Part shown: positions 26,368 through 35,875 of the stretch, one piece after another
Layout: the number at the start of each line of letters is the position of its first letter
How positions within the stretch are numbered: position 1 is the stretch's first letter
Origin: Salinigranum halophilum
Lineage (GTDB): Archaea > Halobacteriota > Halobacteria > Halobacteriales > Haloferacaceae
Assembly (NCBI RefSeq): GCF_007004735.1
Contig: NZ_SSNL01000006.1
Coordinates: forward strand, 496,001 to 560,000
Direction of reading: 5' to 3'
Length of the DNA: 64,000 nucleotides
Notes under the pieces: generated by a model
Seen by the model: the letters and a program-made list of their open reading frames with translations, nothing else
The model's database searches: none
Told to the model about the DNA's origin: nothing
Made by a program: the position numbers and the translations under genes

Positions 26368-28863
26368 ATGGATTTCCAGTGGCTCATCGACCGTTTTGAT
26401 TCGGCGATTGTGGCGCGGCCAAAAACAGTTATTCTCCTGTTTTTGCTCCTGACCGTCGGGTTCGCGACCGGGTTTGGGTCGATCACGAGCGAAAGTGGTC
26501 AAGGGCAGTTTATCGAGGACCTCCCCTCGTTCCAGGCTGTCGAAGACATCAACGAGGAGTTCGGTCCATCGTTCCAAGCGGAGACAACGAGTACGACGAT
26601 TGTCCAAGAGTCGACTAACGTGCTCTCGAAGCCTGCGTTACTCGATATGTTGAAGACGCGTGAGCGGATTCTCGCCTCTCCCTCACTCCGTGCGGAGTCG
26701 GTTTCGACGCCCGCTGAAACGGTCGCGACAACACTTGACCCTGCTGCTACGACCCCGGAAGCACAACATCGAGCAGTCGAACGGGCAACGGCCACTGAAA
26801 TCGCGGTGGCAGTGCGGGAGGCTGCAGACGACCCCGGCTTCACGAACAGTCTGAGCGACGATTTCAACAGGGAGTCGGCCTCGGCTTCAGCGAGTCAGGG
26901 TAGCGTTACGCACCGTGCTGGCCCAGGCGCAGGGGAATCCGGTGGACCCGGTGGTGGCTCAGAGTTCCCGCCCAACCGCGTCGAGCGAATCAACGCTCTT
27001 GCACAAGACGAAGCCAGCAACATCTGGGTTCAGGGCACGCCGCCAGACACGACTGGAACGACGACTGCGCTCGTGTTACCGGCAGCGCTCGTACTCATTG
27101 TACTGTTCCTCGTGGTCGCGTATCGTGACCCCATCGATATCGGTATCGGGCTTCTCGCAATCCTGATGACCCTCATCTGGACGTTCGGGTTCATCGGTCT
27201 GGCTGGTATTCCCTTTGCGGTGTTGCTGATTGCCGTCCCCCCGATTCTGATCGCGATCGGTATCGACTTCGGAATCCACTCGATCAACCGCTACCGCGAA
27301 GAGCGTGTCCGTGGGTTGAACATCGACGACTCGATGTCTCGAACAACGAACCAGATGACAGTTGCGTTCGCGATTGTCGCAGGCACGTCGGCGGTCGGCT
27401 TCCTCTCGAACGTCGTCAGTGCGTTCCCACCCACACGAGATTTCGGACTCGTCGCCGCTGCGGGAATCGCGTTCACCTTCCTGATTTTCGGACTCTTTGT
27501 TCCAGCGGTGAAAGTCTCCGTCGACCGCGCCCGCCAGCGGTATCCGATTCCGACGTTAGCAACGACCCCGTTGGGCTCGGAGTCGTCGCCGCTGGGTCGG
27601 CTACTATCGGTTGGAGTCGGCGTTGCAAAACGTGGTCCCGTCGTCTTTCTCGTCCTCATGACGCTCGTCACGGTCGGTGGTGGCGTGTACGCGACCGGTG
27701 TCGACACGGGGTTTAGCCCGGACGACTTCCAGCCAGCCGAGGAGACGCCGGAGTACCTCCAGCTGCTTCCAGAACCAATCCGGCCACCCGAGCGGTTCGA
27801 GTACGTCCGTATCAACAACTATCTCGACCGCAACTTCGAGCAGGACGACCAGGTGTTGATGTACGTCGAGGGGCCGATGACGCGGGAGACAGCACTCGAA
27901 GACATCCATCGAGCGAGCCAGTCCCCCCCTGAGACGTTTCGCGCGACCGAGCGCCAAGCCGACAGTCGAAGTATCGTCACGGTGATTCAGTCTCGAGCCG
28001 AGCGTGACCCCGAGTTCCGCGCACTCGTCGAACGCAACGACCGCAACGACAACGGGATTCCCGACGACAACCTGCCGGTCATCTATGATGCCCTGGCCGA
28101 CTCACCGAACAGCGATATCGACACCTTCCTCGCTGCTGACCGCCGGAGTGCACAGGTAATCTACACTGTCGACGGCGAGGCCGACGATGAGGTGGTGACC
28201 GACGACGCGTACAGTGTCGCAGCGTCATATCGGGCGTCGGCCCAGCCGACCGGCAGTGTCGTGATCTTCGACGAGGCGATCTCGCTCGTTCTCGAGTCGG
28301 TAATCGCCTCGCTCATCCTGACACTTATCGGGTCGAGTGCATTCTTGCTCGTGGCATACTGGACCATCGAGGGACGACCCTCGCTGGGCGTGGTCAACGT
28401 CGTCCCAATCCTCGTGACGATTGTCGCGGTGGTCGCTTCGATGCGTGCGCTTGACATCGCGTTCAACGCAATCAACGGAACCATCCTCGCAATCGCGGTC
28501 GGGATCGGCATCGATTACGCGGTCCACGTCGTCCATCGCTTTGCCGACGAGTACCACGAACGTCCGTTGTATCCTGCCCTCACACGGACCGTCGTCGGCA
28601 CCGGAGGCGCACTCACCGGCAGCATGTTGACGACCGTCTTCGGCATCGGTGTGTTAGCCCTGGCACTGAATCCTGCCCTCGGCGTGTTCGGCGTTCTCAT
28701 CTCGCTGAGCGTGCTGTACGCGTATCTGTCGTCGGTGTTCCTTCTGCCATCACTCCTTGTCATCTGGGAGCGCCTCGCGACCGACACGTCCACTGCAGTC
28801 CCGCTCGTCGACACCGCGACCGACCTCATCGCTGACCGGCGCCACCCATCGAAGGAAGACTGA
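26368..28863 (+). CDS. MMPL/RND-superfamily transporter (HAE3-like)
   Basis: The 831-residue protein has a two-fold repeat: N-terminal helix (residues about 20-38), a large extracellular domain with a Gly/Ser/Pro-rich insert (about 170-205), five helices with the GIDFGIHSINRYREER motif, and the same again in the second half (GIGIDYAVHVVHRFADEY). The GxxxD pattern in the fourth helix of each half is the proton pathway of RND exporters. This is the archaeal HAE3/hopanoid-type group, which exports lipids or hydrophobic compounds. Single gene, not linked to a membrane fusion protein. Confidence 0.92.
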   Translation: MDFQWLIDRFDSAIVARPKTVILLFLLLTVGFATGFGSITSESGQGQFIEDLPSFQAVEDINEEFGPSFQAETTSTTIVQESTNVLSKPALLDMLKTRERILASPSLRAESVSTPAETVATTLDPAATTPEAQHRAVERATATEIAVAVREAADDPGFTNSLSDDFNRESASASASQGSVTHRAGPGAGESGGPGGGSEFPPNRVERINALAQDEASNIWVQGTPPDTTGTTTALVLPAALVLIVLFLVVAYRDPIDIGIGLLAILMTLIWTFGFIGLAGIPFAVLLIAVPPILIAIGIDFGIHSINRYREERVRGLNIDDSMSRTTNQMTVAFAIVAGTSAVGFLSNVVSAFPPTRDFGLVAAAGIAFTFLIFGLFVPAVKVSVDRARQRYPIPTLATTPLGSESSPLGRLLSVGVGVAKRGPVVFLVLMTLVTVGGGVYATGVDTGFSPDDFQPAEETPEYLQLLPEPIRPPERFEYVRINNYLDRNFEQDDQVLMYVEGPMTRETALEDIHRASQSPPETFRATERQADSRSIVTVIQSRAERDPEFRALVERNDRNDNGIPDDNLPVIYDALADSPNSDIDTFLAADRRSAQVIYTVDGEADDEVVTDDAYSVAASYRASAQPTGSVVIFDEAISLVLESVIASLILTLIGSSAFLLVAYWTIEGRPSLGVVNVVPILVTIVAVVASMRALDIAFNAINGTILAIAVGIGIDYAVHVVHRFADEYHERPLYPALTRTVVGTGGALTGSMLTTVFGIGVLALALNPALGVFGVLISLSVLYAYLSSVFLLPSLLVIWERLATDTSTAVPLVDTATDLIADRRHPSKED

Positions 28864-29071
28864 GTGGGACGTGGACAGAATCCGGTGGGCCCCATTCTTC
28901 ATCGCTCGGCTGGGACTCCAGCGTGCGTTGTGCCTCCAGCAACGTGCCCTTCCACGTGAACCCGTAGTGGTCTTTCGTCTGCTTCAACGACTCGTACTGC
29001 TTCTCGAGTGGTTCACGAAGACACGTCGGAACATCCGGTGTTGGTGATCTCTTCGAGAGGTCGTCGCCCAT
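28826..29071 (-). CDS. Small conserved haloarchaeal protein
   Basis: 81 residues from ATG 29071 (MGDDLSKRSPTPDVPTCLRE); an ATG three codons earlier is possible. The sequence PLEKQYESLKQTKDHYGFTW continues KGTLLEAQRTL and looks like a conserved soluble haloarchaeal family, although I cannot name it. Its 3' end overlaps the end of the convergent MMPL gene by 38 bases. Confidence 0.55.
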   Translation of the reverse strand: MGDDLSKRSPTPDVPTCLREPLEKQYESLKQTKDHYGFTWKGTLLEAQRTLESQPSDEEWGPPDSVHVPLSLPSMGGAGQR

Positions 29072-29251
29072 TACCCACATAGTCCCATTCGACACCGATC
29101 TGTGGGGTAACCGTTCGGGGGCGTGACAGCCACCCCCCGGCATCGAAGTGTAACACACCGAATCGCTGGTACCGACCTCGCAGTAGCGGCCATCGACGGA
29201 CGCGTCGGCCTCGGCCGGGGACTTATCACGGCGGCACCCACCAGCACTGAC

Positions 29252-30469
29252 ATGACGGATGCGAGTTTCGGTATCGGCGTCGTCGGTGCCGGATTCATCA
29301 GTCGCGAGGCGCACCTTCCGAGCGTCGACTACCTCCCCGATGCACACGTCGCTGCGATTCAGAACCGAACGCGAGAGACCGCGGCCGAACTCGCGACGGA
29401 CTGCCGCGCGGCCGGACGGGGTGAGCCGACGGTCTATGGAGAGGGAGAAGTCGCCGCCCTGGTCGCCGACCCCGACGTCGATGGGGTCTGGGTGACGACG
29501 CCGAACTTCGTCCGCGTCGACACCGTCGACACCGTCGTCGACGTCGTCGCCGACGGGGCGTCGCTTCAGGGCATCGCAATCGAGAAACCCATCGCCAGAA
29601 CGCTGCAGGAGGCAAAACACATCGTCGAGCGAGTCGAATCGATCGACCTCCCTACTGCCTATCTCGAGAACTGGGTGCACGAACCTGACATCAAGAAACT
29701 CCGCACCCTCCTCTGGGAACGGGGCCGCGACGCGGGCCGGCCGTATCTCGCGCGGGCACGGGCTGAACACGGCGGTCCTCACTCGGGATGGTTCTGGGAC
29801 GGACGGCGTCAGGGCGGCGGTGCGCTCACGGACATGCTCTGTCACTCGCTCGCCGGAAACGACTACCTGCTTCGTGACCCGAACTCGGAGACCCCGCTCC
29901 AGCCGGACACCGTCTCTGCCGATACGGCCACGCTCAAGTGGGCCCGCGAGGCGTACGCCAACGAGTTGCAGGACAGCTACGGCGTGGACTACCACTCGAA
30001 CCCTTCGGAGGATTACGCCCGAGTGACCGTCCACTACGAGGACGACAGGGGCAACCCGGTCGTCTCGGAGGCGACCGGGTCCTGGTGTTACGTCGGCTCC
30101 GGCGTGAGCCGTCGAATCGAACTACTCGGCCCGGAGTACTCGGGGCAGGTCCAGTCCGACGACGAGTCGTCGAGCGTCTTCTTTTCGGACGACGTGGCCG
30201 GCGGGGGCGGCTGGGCAGAGAAACAGACCGCGACCAGCGGACGGATGCCCATCGCGGCGGCGACCGTCGTCACCGGCGGGTTCGTCGCCGAGAACCGTGA
30301 TGCGGTCGCCGCCTTCCGCGCCAGCGAGCACGCCACGCTTGACCTCTCCGATGGCGAGCGCATCCTCAGGCTCTGTATGGCGGCGTACAAGGCGGCAGAG
30401 GACAACGGGAGCGTCGACCCGACGAACCCTTCACTGGAGACGTACACGCCGCCACCGGCACGGGAGTGA
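29252..30469 (+). CDS. Gfo/Idh/MocA-family oxidoreductase
   Basis: 405 residues from ATG 29252 (MTDASFGIGVVGAGFISREA). The Rossmann start GIGVVGAGFISR binds NAD(P), and IEKPIAR (about residues 110-116) carries the EKP motif whose Lys is catalytic in this family. The C-terminal beta-sheet domain is longer than usual. A TATA-like ACTTATCA sits about 27 bases before the ATG. It is highly similar to the gene at 31668 (shared LLWERGRDAGRPYLARA-type segments), so the two are tandem paralogues flanking the divergent third oxidoreductase. Expected to oxidise or reduce a sugar or polyol. Confidence 0.9.
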   Translation: MTDASFGIGVVGAGFISREAHLPSVDYLPDAHVAAIQNRTRETAAELATDCRAAGRGEPTVYGEGEVAALVADPDVDGVWVTTPNFVRVDTVDTVVDVVADGASLQGIAIEKPIARTLQEAKHIVERVESIDLPTAYLENWVHEPDIKKLRTLLWERGRDAGRPYLARARAEHGGPHSGWFWDGRRQGGGALTDMLCHSLAGNDYLLRDPNSETPLQPDTVSADTATLKWAREAYANELQDSYGVDYHSNPSEDYARVTVHYEDDRGNPVVSEATGSWCYVGSGVSRRIELLGPEYSGQVQSDDESSSVFFSDDVAGGGGWAEKQTATSGRMPIAAATVVTGGFVAENRDAVAAFRASEHATLDLSDGERILRLCMAAYKAAEDNGSVDPTNPSLETYTPPPARE

Positions 30470-30475
30470 CGCGGA

Positions 30476-31507
30476 TTAGTCGACGAGTTCGAGCGTCGTG
30501 CCCGCTCGCGCACTCCGTCGAGCGGTTTCGACGATGCGATGGGCCTCCCGACAGAACCCTGCGTTCGCTGGCCCTTCAGGCTCAACGCCGTTCTCCAAGC
30601 AGTAGATCAGGTAATATGCGAGGTTCCGGTATCGCTCCGGCAGGTCGTCCGCCTCGACGGTGTAGCCGTCGGGGTGGTCGACAGTCGTGACGCGAACCGG
30701 AGCAGCGCGCTCACGCGTGCTGATGCTTCCCTTCTCGCCGACGAGTTCGTACCCTTTCGCTGGCTGTGGCTCCGTCTCCCACGGGTTCGTCAACATCCGC
30801 CACGTGGTCTGCAGCGTCGATATTCCCCCTTCGTACCGGCATATCGTCGAACTCTGGACGTCTACTTCCTGTTCCGGGGGTACGTACGTCTCGGCCGTCA
30901 CCGACTCGGGGAGGTCACCGTCTCGGTACCACGTGCTGAACGTCGCGCCGTACCCGAGGTAGTCGAGGAGGGAGCCACCACCCGCGTCGACGTCGTAGAA
31001 CCAACTCCCGTCAGGTGGTGCGCCGGCGTTACCGCCGTAGTACTGTACCTCGGTAATCGGGCCGATGGTGCCCTCCTCGACGAGGCGTTTGACGGTGTGT
31101 TTTACCGGATGCCAAAGTACCGGCCAGTTGATAACGAGGTGTCTGTCTGCGGGCATCGCGTCGAGCATCCGGTCGGCATCTGCGAGTGACCCCGCCATCG
31201 GTTTCTCGATGACGACGTGGACGTCGTGGGGTGCGGCGCGTTCGACGAACGCTGCGTGGTTGGCATTGTGCGGCCCCGCGATGACGACGTCGGGTGCCGT
31301 CTTCGACAACATCCGTTCGACGTCGTCGAAGCGGTCTTTCTCACTGAGTTCGCAGTCGGTCATCGCCTGTTCGAGCGACCCCGTCGACGTTTCCGGTGTC
31401 TCGTCACAGACGCCGACGAGCTCCGCGTCGGGGTGGTCGTGAACCCATTGCAGGTTCGTGTTCATGTGCATCTGGTCGAAGTTCGCACCCGCGAAGCGCC
31501 ACGTCAT
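30476..31507 (-). CDS. Gfo/Idh/MocA-family oxidoreductase, second type
   Basis: 343 residues from ATG 31507. The N-terminus (MTWRFAGANFDQMHMNTNLQ) lacks the canonical GxGxxG but keeps the fold position, and VVIEKPMAG supplies the EKP motif. The C-terminal domain shows GGGSLLDYLGYGATFSTWY, typical of the family. It is only distantly related to the two paralogues around it and is encoded on the opposite strand. Likely acts on a different intermediate of the same pathway. Confidence 0.9.
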   Translation of the reverse strand: MTWRFAGANFDQMHMNTNLQWVHDHPDAELVGVCDETPETSTGSLEQAMTDCELSEKDRFDDVERMLSKTAPDVVIAGPHNANHAAFVERAAPHDVHVVIEKPMAGSLADADRMLDAMPADRHLVINWPVLWHPVKHTVKRLVEEGTIGPITEVQYYGGNAGAPPDGSWFYDVDAGGGSLLDYLGYGATFSTWYRDGDLPESVTAETYVPPEQEVDVQSSTICRYEGGISTLQTTWRMLTNPWETEPQPAKGYELVGEKGSISTRERAAPVRVTTVDHPDGYTVEADDLPERYRNLAYYLIYCLENGVEPEGPANAGFCREAHRIVETARRSARAGTTLELVD

Positions 31508-31667
31508 GGACGACGTATCCAGTCACCGCTGTTTCAACGTTTCCCAGCAGAAGGTGTCGGAGAGTCACCGAAACGGGTCGCTGGAGTCCACCACGTTCGC
31601 TGTTCTCGAGGCGAGTGAGTGTCCGTCCGGGGCAAGTATTTTGTCAGAATATACAAATGATCTGGGC

Positions 31668-32906
31668 ATGACGACCGAGCGACTGGGAGTTGGGTTCGTC
31701 GGTGCTGGATTCATCACACGGGAGTTCCACGCCCCCTCGTTGGCGCGCATCCGAGGGGCCGATGCGGCGGGGGTGATGAACCCGACGCTCAGCAAGGCCG
31801 AAGACGTCGCCGCTTCGCTCGAAGACGCTGGATGTGGTGACCCGATGGCGACGAGCGACCTGCGGGAACTGGTGACCGACCCCGACGTCGACGCACTGTG
31901 GGTGACCAGTCCGAACCACACGCGCGTCGAGACGGTCCGGACTGTCGTCGACGAGATCGAGCAGGGGGACGCCAACCTCACCGGCATCGCCATCGAGAAA
32001 CCACTCGCTCGCAACGTTGAGGAAGCGAAGACGATCGTGGACCTGGTCGAACCGACAGACCTGGCACACGCCTATCTGGAGAATCAAGTGTACATGCCCG
32101 GTGTCGAACGGATGAAGGAGTTGTTGTGGGAGCGCGCCCCCGCGGCCGGCCGGCCGTATCTCGCCCGCGCCGCCGAGGAACACGCCGGACCGCACAGTTC
32201 GTGGTTCTGGGACGGCCGACGGCAGGGTGGTGGCGTCCTCAACGACATGATGTGTCACTCGCACAAAGTGAACCATCACCTCCTCTCCTCGCCGGAAGAC
32301 CCAGACCTGACGCCGAAGGCAGTCGCTTGTGACCTCTCGACGCTCAAGTGGACGCGCGACGAGTACGCCGACGAACTCGCGGAGGCGCACGGCGTCGACT
32401 ACCGTGACGAACCGGCGGAGGACTACGCCCGCGCGACGATCTACTACGAGACGCCTGCGGGGGACATCGTCGTGGGGGAAGCGACGAACTCGTGGTGTTT
32501 CGTCGGCACCGGCCTCCGCATCAGCGTCGAACTGCTCGGCCCGGAGTACTCCGGGCGGGTCGACACCCTCGACTCGGGGACGGACGTCTTCTTCTCGGGC
32601 GACGCCACCGAGAGCGCCGGCTACGCCGTCGAGAAACAACAGGCGACCGAGGGTGGGATGGACGTCCTTGCCGACGAGAGCAACACCTACGGCTACGTCG
32701 CACAGAACCGCCACGTCGTCGACGCCTTCCGTGACGGAGAGCACGCTCGGGAGGACCTATCCGACGGCCTCGAGGTGGTGGAACTCTGTATGGCGTCGTA
32801 CCTCGCCGCAGAGCGTGGCGAGCGTGTCGCGTTCGCGGACGCTGACCTCGAAGAATACGTGCCGGAACCTGCCCGTGGCGCGTTCGACCCCGAACCGCTG
32901 GGATGA
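31668..32906 (+). CDS. Gfo/Idh/MocA-family oxidoreductase, tandem paralogue
   Basis: 412 residues from ATG 31668 (MTTERLGVGFVGAGFITREF); upstream in-frame codons are non-ATG and not conserved. It has GVGFVGAGFITR and AIEKPLAR motifs and the segment GRPYLARAAEEHAGPHSSWF that closely matches the gene at 29252. The two probably arose by duplication, with the divergent gene at 30476 left between them. Downstream after 85 bases is the SelA-like gene, probably under a separate promoter (TATA-like GTATTTGTA at 32961-32969). Confidence 0.9.
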   Translation: MTTERLGVGFVGAGFITREFHAPSLARIRGADAAGVMNPTLSKAEDVAASLEDAGCGDPMATSDLRELVTDPDVDALWVTSPNHTRVETVRTVVDEIEQGDANLTGIAIEKPLARNVEEAKTIVDLVEPTDLAHAYLENQVYMPGVERMKELLWERAPAAGRPYLARAAEEHAGPHSSWFWDGRRQGGGVLNDMMCHSHKVNHHLLSSPEDPDLTPKAVACDLSTLKWTRDEYADELAEAHGVDYRDEPAEDYARATIYYETPAGDIVVGEATNSWCFVGTGLRISVELLGPEYSGRVDTLDSGTDVFFSGDATESAGYAVEKQQATEGGMDVLADESNTYGYVAQNRHVVDAFRDGEHAREDLSDGLEVVELCMASYLAAERGERVAFADADLEEYVPEPARGAFDPEPLG

Positions 32907-32991
32907 GCTCCGACCGGCATGCCACGGAGCGTACCGAACTGATTGGGGCAACCGCCGTGCGTATTTGTAGCCGGACCTCGGATGGTCGGAC

Positions 32992-34206
32992 ATGAACACC
33001 GACAGCGTCTACGACGAGCTCGGGGTATCCCCCGTCGTCAACGCGACGGGGACGAAGACACGAATCGGCGGCAGTCGCATCCGCCCGGACGCACTGGAGG
33101 CGATGAACCGCGCGGCCGAGGAGTTCGTTCGTCTCTCAGACCTCCAAGCACGGGCTAGCGAGCGAATCGCGGAGGTAACCGGGGCGGAGGCGGGCTACGT
33201 CACCTCAGGTGCGGCGAGTGCGCTCACGCTCGGTGCAGCGGCGTGTATCGCCGGAGACGACCTCGGACGGATGGCACGGCTTCCGGCGACGGACACGCCC
33301 GCCGAAATCGTTGTCCCGCGGACACACCGAACGGGCTACGACCACGCTCTCCGGGCCAGCGGAGCGACCATCGTCGACGTCGGGATGAACGACCGATATC
33401 TCGGAACCGGGTCGCACAACACCGAACCCTGGGAGATCGCCGACGCCATCACCGAACACACGGTGGCGGTCGCCTATATGGCAAAAGAGTACACTGAGCC
33501 GCCGCTGTCGACGGTCACGGCCATCGCACACGAACACGAGGTGCCCGTCATCGTCGACGCCGCAGCAGAACTCCCTCCGACGAGCAACTTCGAGCGGTTC
33601 GTCAACGAGGGGGCTGACCTCGTCGCGTTCAGTGGCGGAAAGGCCATTCGTGGGCCGCAGACGACTGGTATCCTCGCGGGCCGACGTGACCTGATCCGGT
33701 CGGTCGCAGCCCAACATCTCGACATGCACGCCGCTGCGGACGTCTACACGCCGCCGTCCGACCTGGTCGACGTCGACCGTCTCGGTGGGGTTCCACGACA
33801 GGGTATCGGCCGCCCGATGAAGGTTGGCAAGGAAGAACTCGTGGGGTTGCTCGTGGCACTCGACCGGTTCATCGAAGAGGACCACGGCGCCCTGCGCGAG
33901 GAGTGGCACAAGCGCTCGAAGCGACTCGCCGACGCGTTGGACCGCGTACCGGGCGTCTCGACAGAGATCAGTGCGGCCGAGGAGGTGGCCGTGGCACCGG
34001 AAGTCGTCGTCACCGTCGCCCCCGACGTCGCCGTCACTGACGCCACGACAGTTGTCGGTGACCTCCGGCAGGAGAACCCGCGGGTGTTCGTCGGCGCCGA
34101 CAGCCTCCCCGAGGCGTTCACGGTGAATCCCATGTGTCTCGACGAGGAGGAGACGACGTACGTCCTCGAGCGACTGCGGGCCCATCTCGGCGGGAACGGG
34201 AACTGA
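32992..34206 (+). CDS. SelA-like PLP-dependent enzyme (DgaE-like)
   Basis: 404 residues from ATG 32992. Fold-type I PLP protein of the SelA/COG1921 group: PLP-binding Lys217 sits in AFSGGKAIRGPQTTGIL and the upstream Asp189 in PVIVDAAAELPP. True SelA works on seryl-tRNA, but this short form lacks the tRNA-binding N-domain. Relatives act as D-glucosaminate-6-phosphate ammonia-lyase (DgaE) or as amino-acid/amino-sugar lyases. The sugar genes around it support an ammonia-lyase role on a 2-amino-sugar acid; this is an inference. Confidence 0.85.
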   Translation: MNTDSVYDELGVSPVVNATGTKTRIGGSRIRPDALEAMNRAAEEFVRLSDLQARASERIAEVTGAEAGYVTSGAASALTLGAAACIAGDDLGRMARLPATDTPAEIVVPRTHRTGYDHALRASGATIVDVGMNDRYLGTGSHNTEPWEIADAITEHTVAVAYMAKEYTEPPLSTVTAIAHEHEVPVIVDAAAELPPTSNFERFVNEGADLVAFSGGKAIRGPQTTGILAGRRDLIRSVAAQHLDMHAAADVYTPPSDLVDVDRLGGVPRQGIGRPMKVGKEELVGLLVALDRFIEEDHGALREEWHKRSKRLADALDRVPGVSTEISAAEEVAVAPEVVVTVAPDVAVTDATTVVGDLRQENPRVFVGADSLPEAFTVNPMCLDEEETTYVLERLRAHLGGNGN

Positions 34207-34250
34207 CCGGAGCCACCGACGCCGACATCGACCCTCGATAGACGAGTGGG

Positions 34251-35336
34251 TCAAGGCGTCCCGAATTCGACGACCGTCTTGATGGACCTCGTGTCGTCCG
34301 CGAGGGCATCGGTGACAGCCTCCGGGGGGTAGACGCCGGTGACGAGCGACTCACAGAACCAGTCGGGGAGGGCGGCGAGAGACTCCTTGGCCGCCTCGAA
34401 GTGGCGGCGGTTCGAGTTGACGCTCCCGACGAGCGCTCTGTTATGGAGGACCATCTCGCGGTGGAGTCTCCCGCCGTCGACTTCGAAGGTCCAGTCGTCC
34501 GGGATGCCGAGCAGTGCGCCGACGCCGTTCGGGGCGAGCGCGTCAAGCAAGTCGAACGGATGTTTTGCGTGACCTGTCGCCTCGTAGACGAAGTCGACCG
34601 ACTCATGCGTCTCGGCCATCTCCCTGACGGGCGTTTCGCGAGAGTCGACGTACGTCGCCCCCAACCGCTCGATGATGTCGACCGTCGGGTCGGGACGGTC
34701 ACGCCGCCCGAGACAGTAGGTGCGCTCGAACGGTTCGTAGCGGCCATGGTCCTGCTGAAGCATCGCCAGCGTGAGCAGGCCGAGCGAGCCGTTGCCGAGG
34801 ACGAACGCCGTCTTTGGGTGCCAGTCGAACGCCGACCGGGCGGCGAAGGCGTGTTCGACCGCTTTCTCCGTGTTGCTCATCGGTTCGACGAGGAAGCCGT
34901 ACGCCGCATAGCTGTCCGGAACGGGAACGAGGTGGTCGACGGGGCTCGTGAAGTAGTCGCTCATGTAGCCGTGCGCGCCGACGATTCCACGCTCGACGTA
35001 ATCGCCATCGGGGGCCATGTCGGGTTCGCCGCGTTCGAAGTAGTCGTTCGTCCGCGTCTCCGGAGGCTGACGGCGGACCGTCGGAACGACGAGCTGTCCT
35101 TCGTCGAGCGCCGTCCCGTTGGCCTGCTCGACCACCCCGACGGCCTCGTGCCCGAGTATCTGATACGCCGACCCCGGCGGATAGCCGCCGTGGCTCCCTT
35201 CGATCACCTCGTGGTCGGTGCCGTCGATACCGACGCGGAGCGTTCGGACGAGCACTTCGCCGTCGTCTGGTGTGGGGGCTGGAACGTCCATCACGGTCGG
35301 CTCGGCGTCACCGCGACGAATCACGACCGCGTTCAT
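34251..35336 (-). CDS. Glucose 1-dehydrogenase-like MDR enzyme
   Basis: 361 residues from ATG 35336 (MNAVVIRRGDAEPTVMDVPA), which overlaps the RidA stop (ATGA). The zinc site matches halophilic glucose dehydrogenases: Asp38 (GIDGTD), His63 (LGHEAVG) and Glu151 (FLVEPMSNTEK). The cofactor site is VLGNGSLGLL. Family enzymes oxidise D-glucose or other aldoses with NADP+ to the lactone, the first step of the haloarchaeal semi-phosphorylative route. With the amino-sugar-type neighbours the substrate could be an amino sugar. Confidence 0.85.
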   Translation of the reverse strand: MNAVVIRRGDAEPTVMDVPAPTPDDGEVLVRTLRVGIDGTDHEVIEGSHGGYPPGSAYQILGHEAVGVVEQANGTALDEGQLVVPTVRRQPPETRTNDYFERGEPDMAPDGDYVERGIVGAHGYMSDYFTSPVDHLVPVPDSYAAYGFLVEPMSNTEKAVEHAFAARSAFDWHPKTAFVLGNGSLGLLTLAMLQQDHGRYEPFERTYCLGRRDRPDPTVDIIERLGATYVDSRETPVREMAETHESVDFVYEATGHAKHPFDLLDALAPNGVGALLGIPDDWTFEVDGGRLHREMVLHNRALVGSVNSNRRHFEAAKESLAALPDWFCESLVTGVYPPEAVTDALADDTRSIKTVVEFGTP

Positions 35337-35716
35337 CGGTTGGCCGCCGTGGCGATGGCCTCGACCTCGACGTCGATGTCCACCGGAAGGCGAACGATTT
35401 CGACGGCGCTTCGGGCCGGATACGGCTCCGAGAGGTACTTTCCGTACAGCTCGTTGAGGGCGTCGTAGTCGTCCATATCGCGGACGAAGACGGTGGTTTT
35501 CACCGCGTCGTCGAGCGAACAACCGGCCGCTTGGAGGATGGCGTCGACGTTCGCTAGCGTCAGCGCGGTCTGTGCGGCGACGTCACCCTCGATACGCTCG
35601 CCGGATGCGGGATCGATAGGGCCTTGCCCCGAGACGTAGATTCGGTTGCCGTCCTCGATGGCCTGTGAGAACGATCCGATACTCTGTGGCGCGTTCTCGG
35701 TGTGTCTCTCTCTCAT
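35333..35716 (-). CDS. RidA-family enamine/imine deaminase
   Basis: 127 residues from ATG 35716 (MRERHTENAPQS). It has the RidA/YjgF layout: IYVSGQGPIDPASGE, ANVDAILQAAG, and KTTVFVRDMDDYDALNELY, ending VEIVRLPVDIDVEVEAIA with a Glu near the end. RidA removes reactive enamines made by PLP enzymes such as ammonia-lyases; this fits the SelA-like gene nearby. Coupled to the dehydrogenase downstream and 160 bases from the ABC genes upstream. Confidence 0.88.
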   Translation of the reverse strand: MRERHTENAPQSIGSFSQAIEDGNRIYVSGQGPIDPASGERIEGDVAAQTALTLANVDAILQAAGCSLDDAVKTTVFVRDMDDYDALNELYGKYLSEPYPARSAVEIVRLPVDIDVEVEAIATAANR

Positions 35717-35875
35717 TCGTCGGCGCTCACGCACTGGTGACCAGCGACCGGCGACGCCTCGTTCGAGGGGAGTCGATTTCGTGTGAGCATCTGGGGCCGA
35801 TATTCTCGACGGGGCCGTATAACGTTCCGGCCCTCGGACAGTCGAGGGTGGGAACGTCACTCGACGGTGTCGTCG

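Noticed and set aside
29081-30034. N-terminal extension of the small minus-strand gene at 28826
   Set aside because: It overlaps the oxidoreductase on the other strand and has shadow composition; the conserved part starts at 29071.
31644-32744. Long minus-strand frame opposite the Gfo/Idh/MocA gene
   Set aside because: Shadow of a well-supported gene; no motif on this strand.
34401-35468. Plus-strand frame opposite the glucose dehydrogenase
   Set aside because: No family motif; the zinc-site residues are clear on the minus strand.
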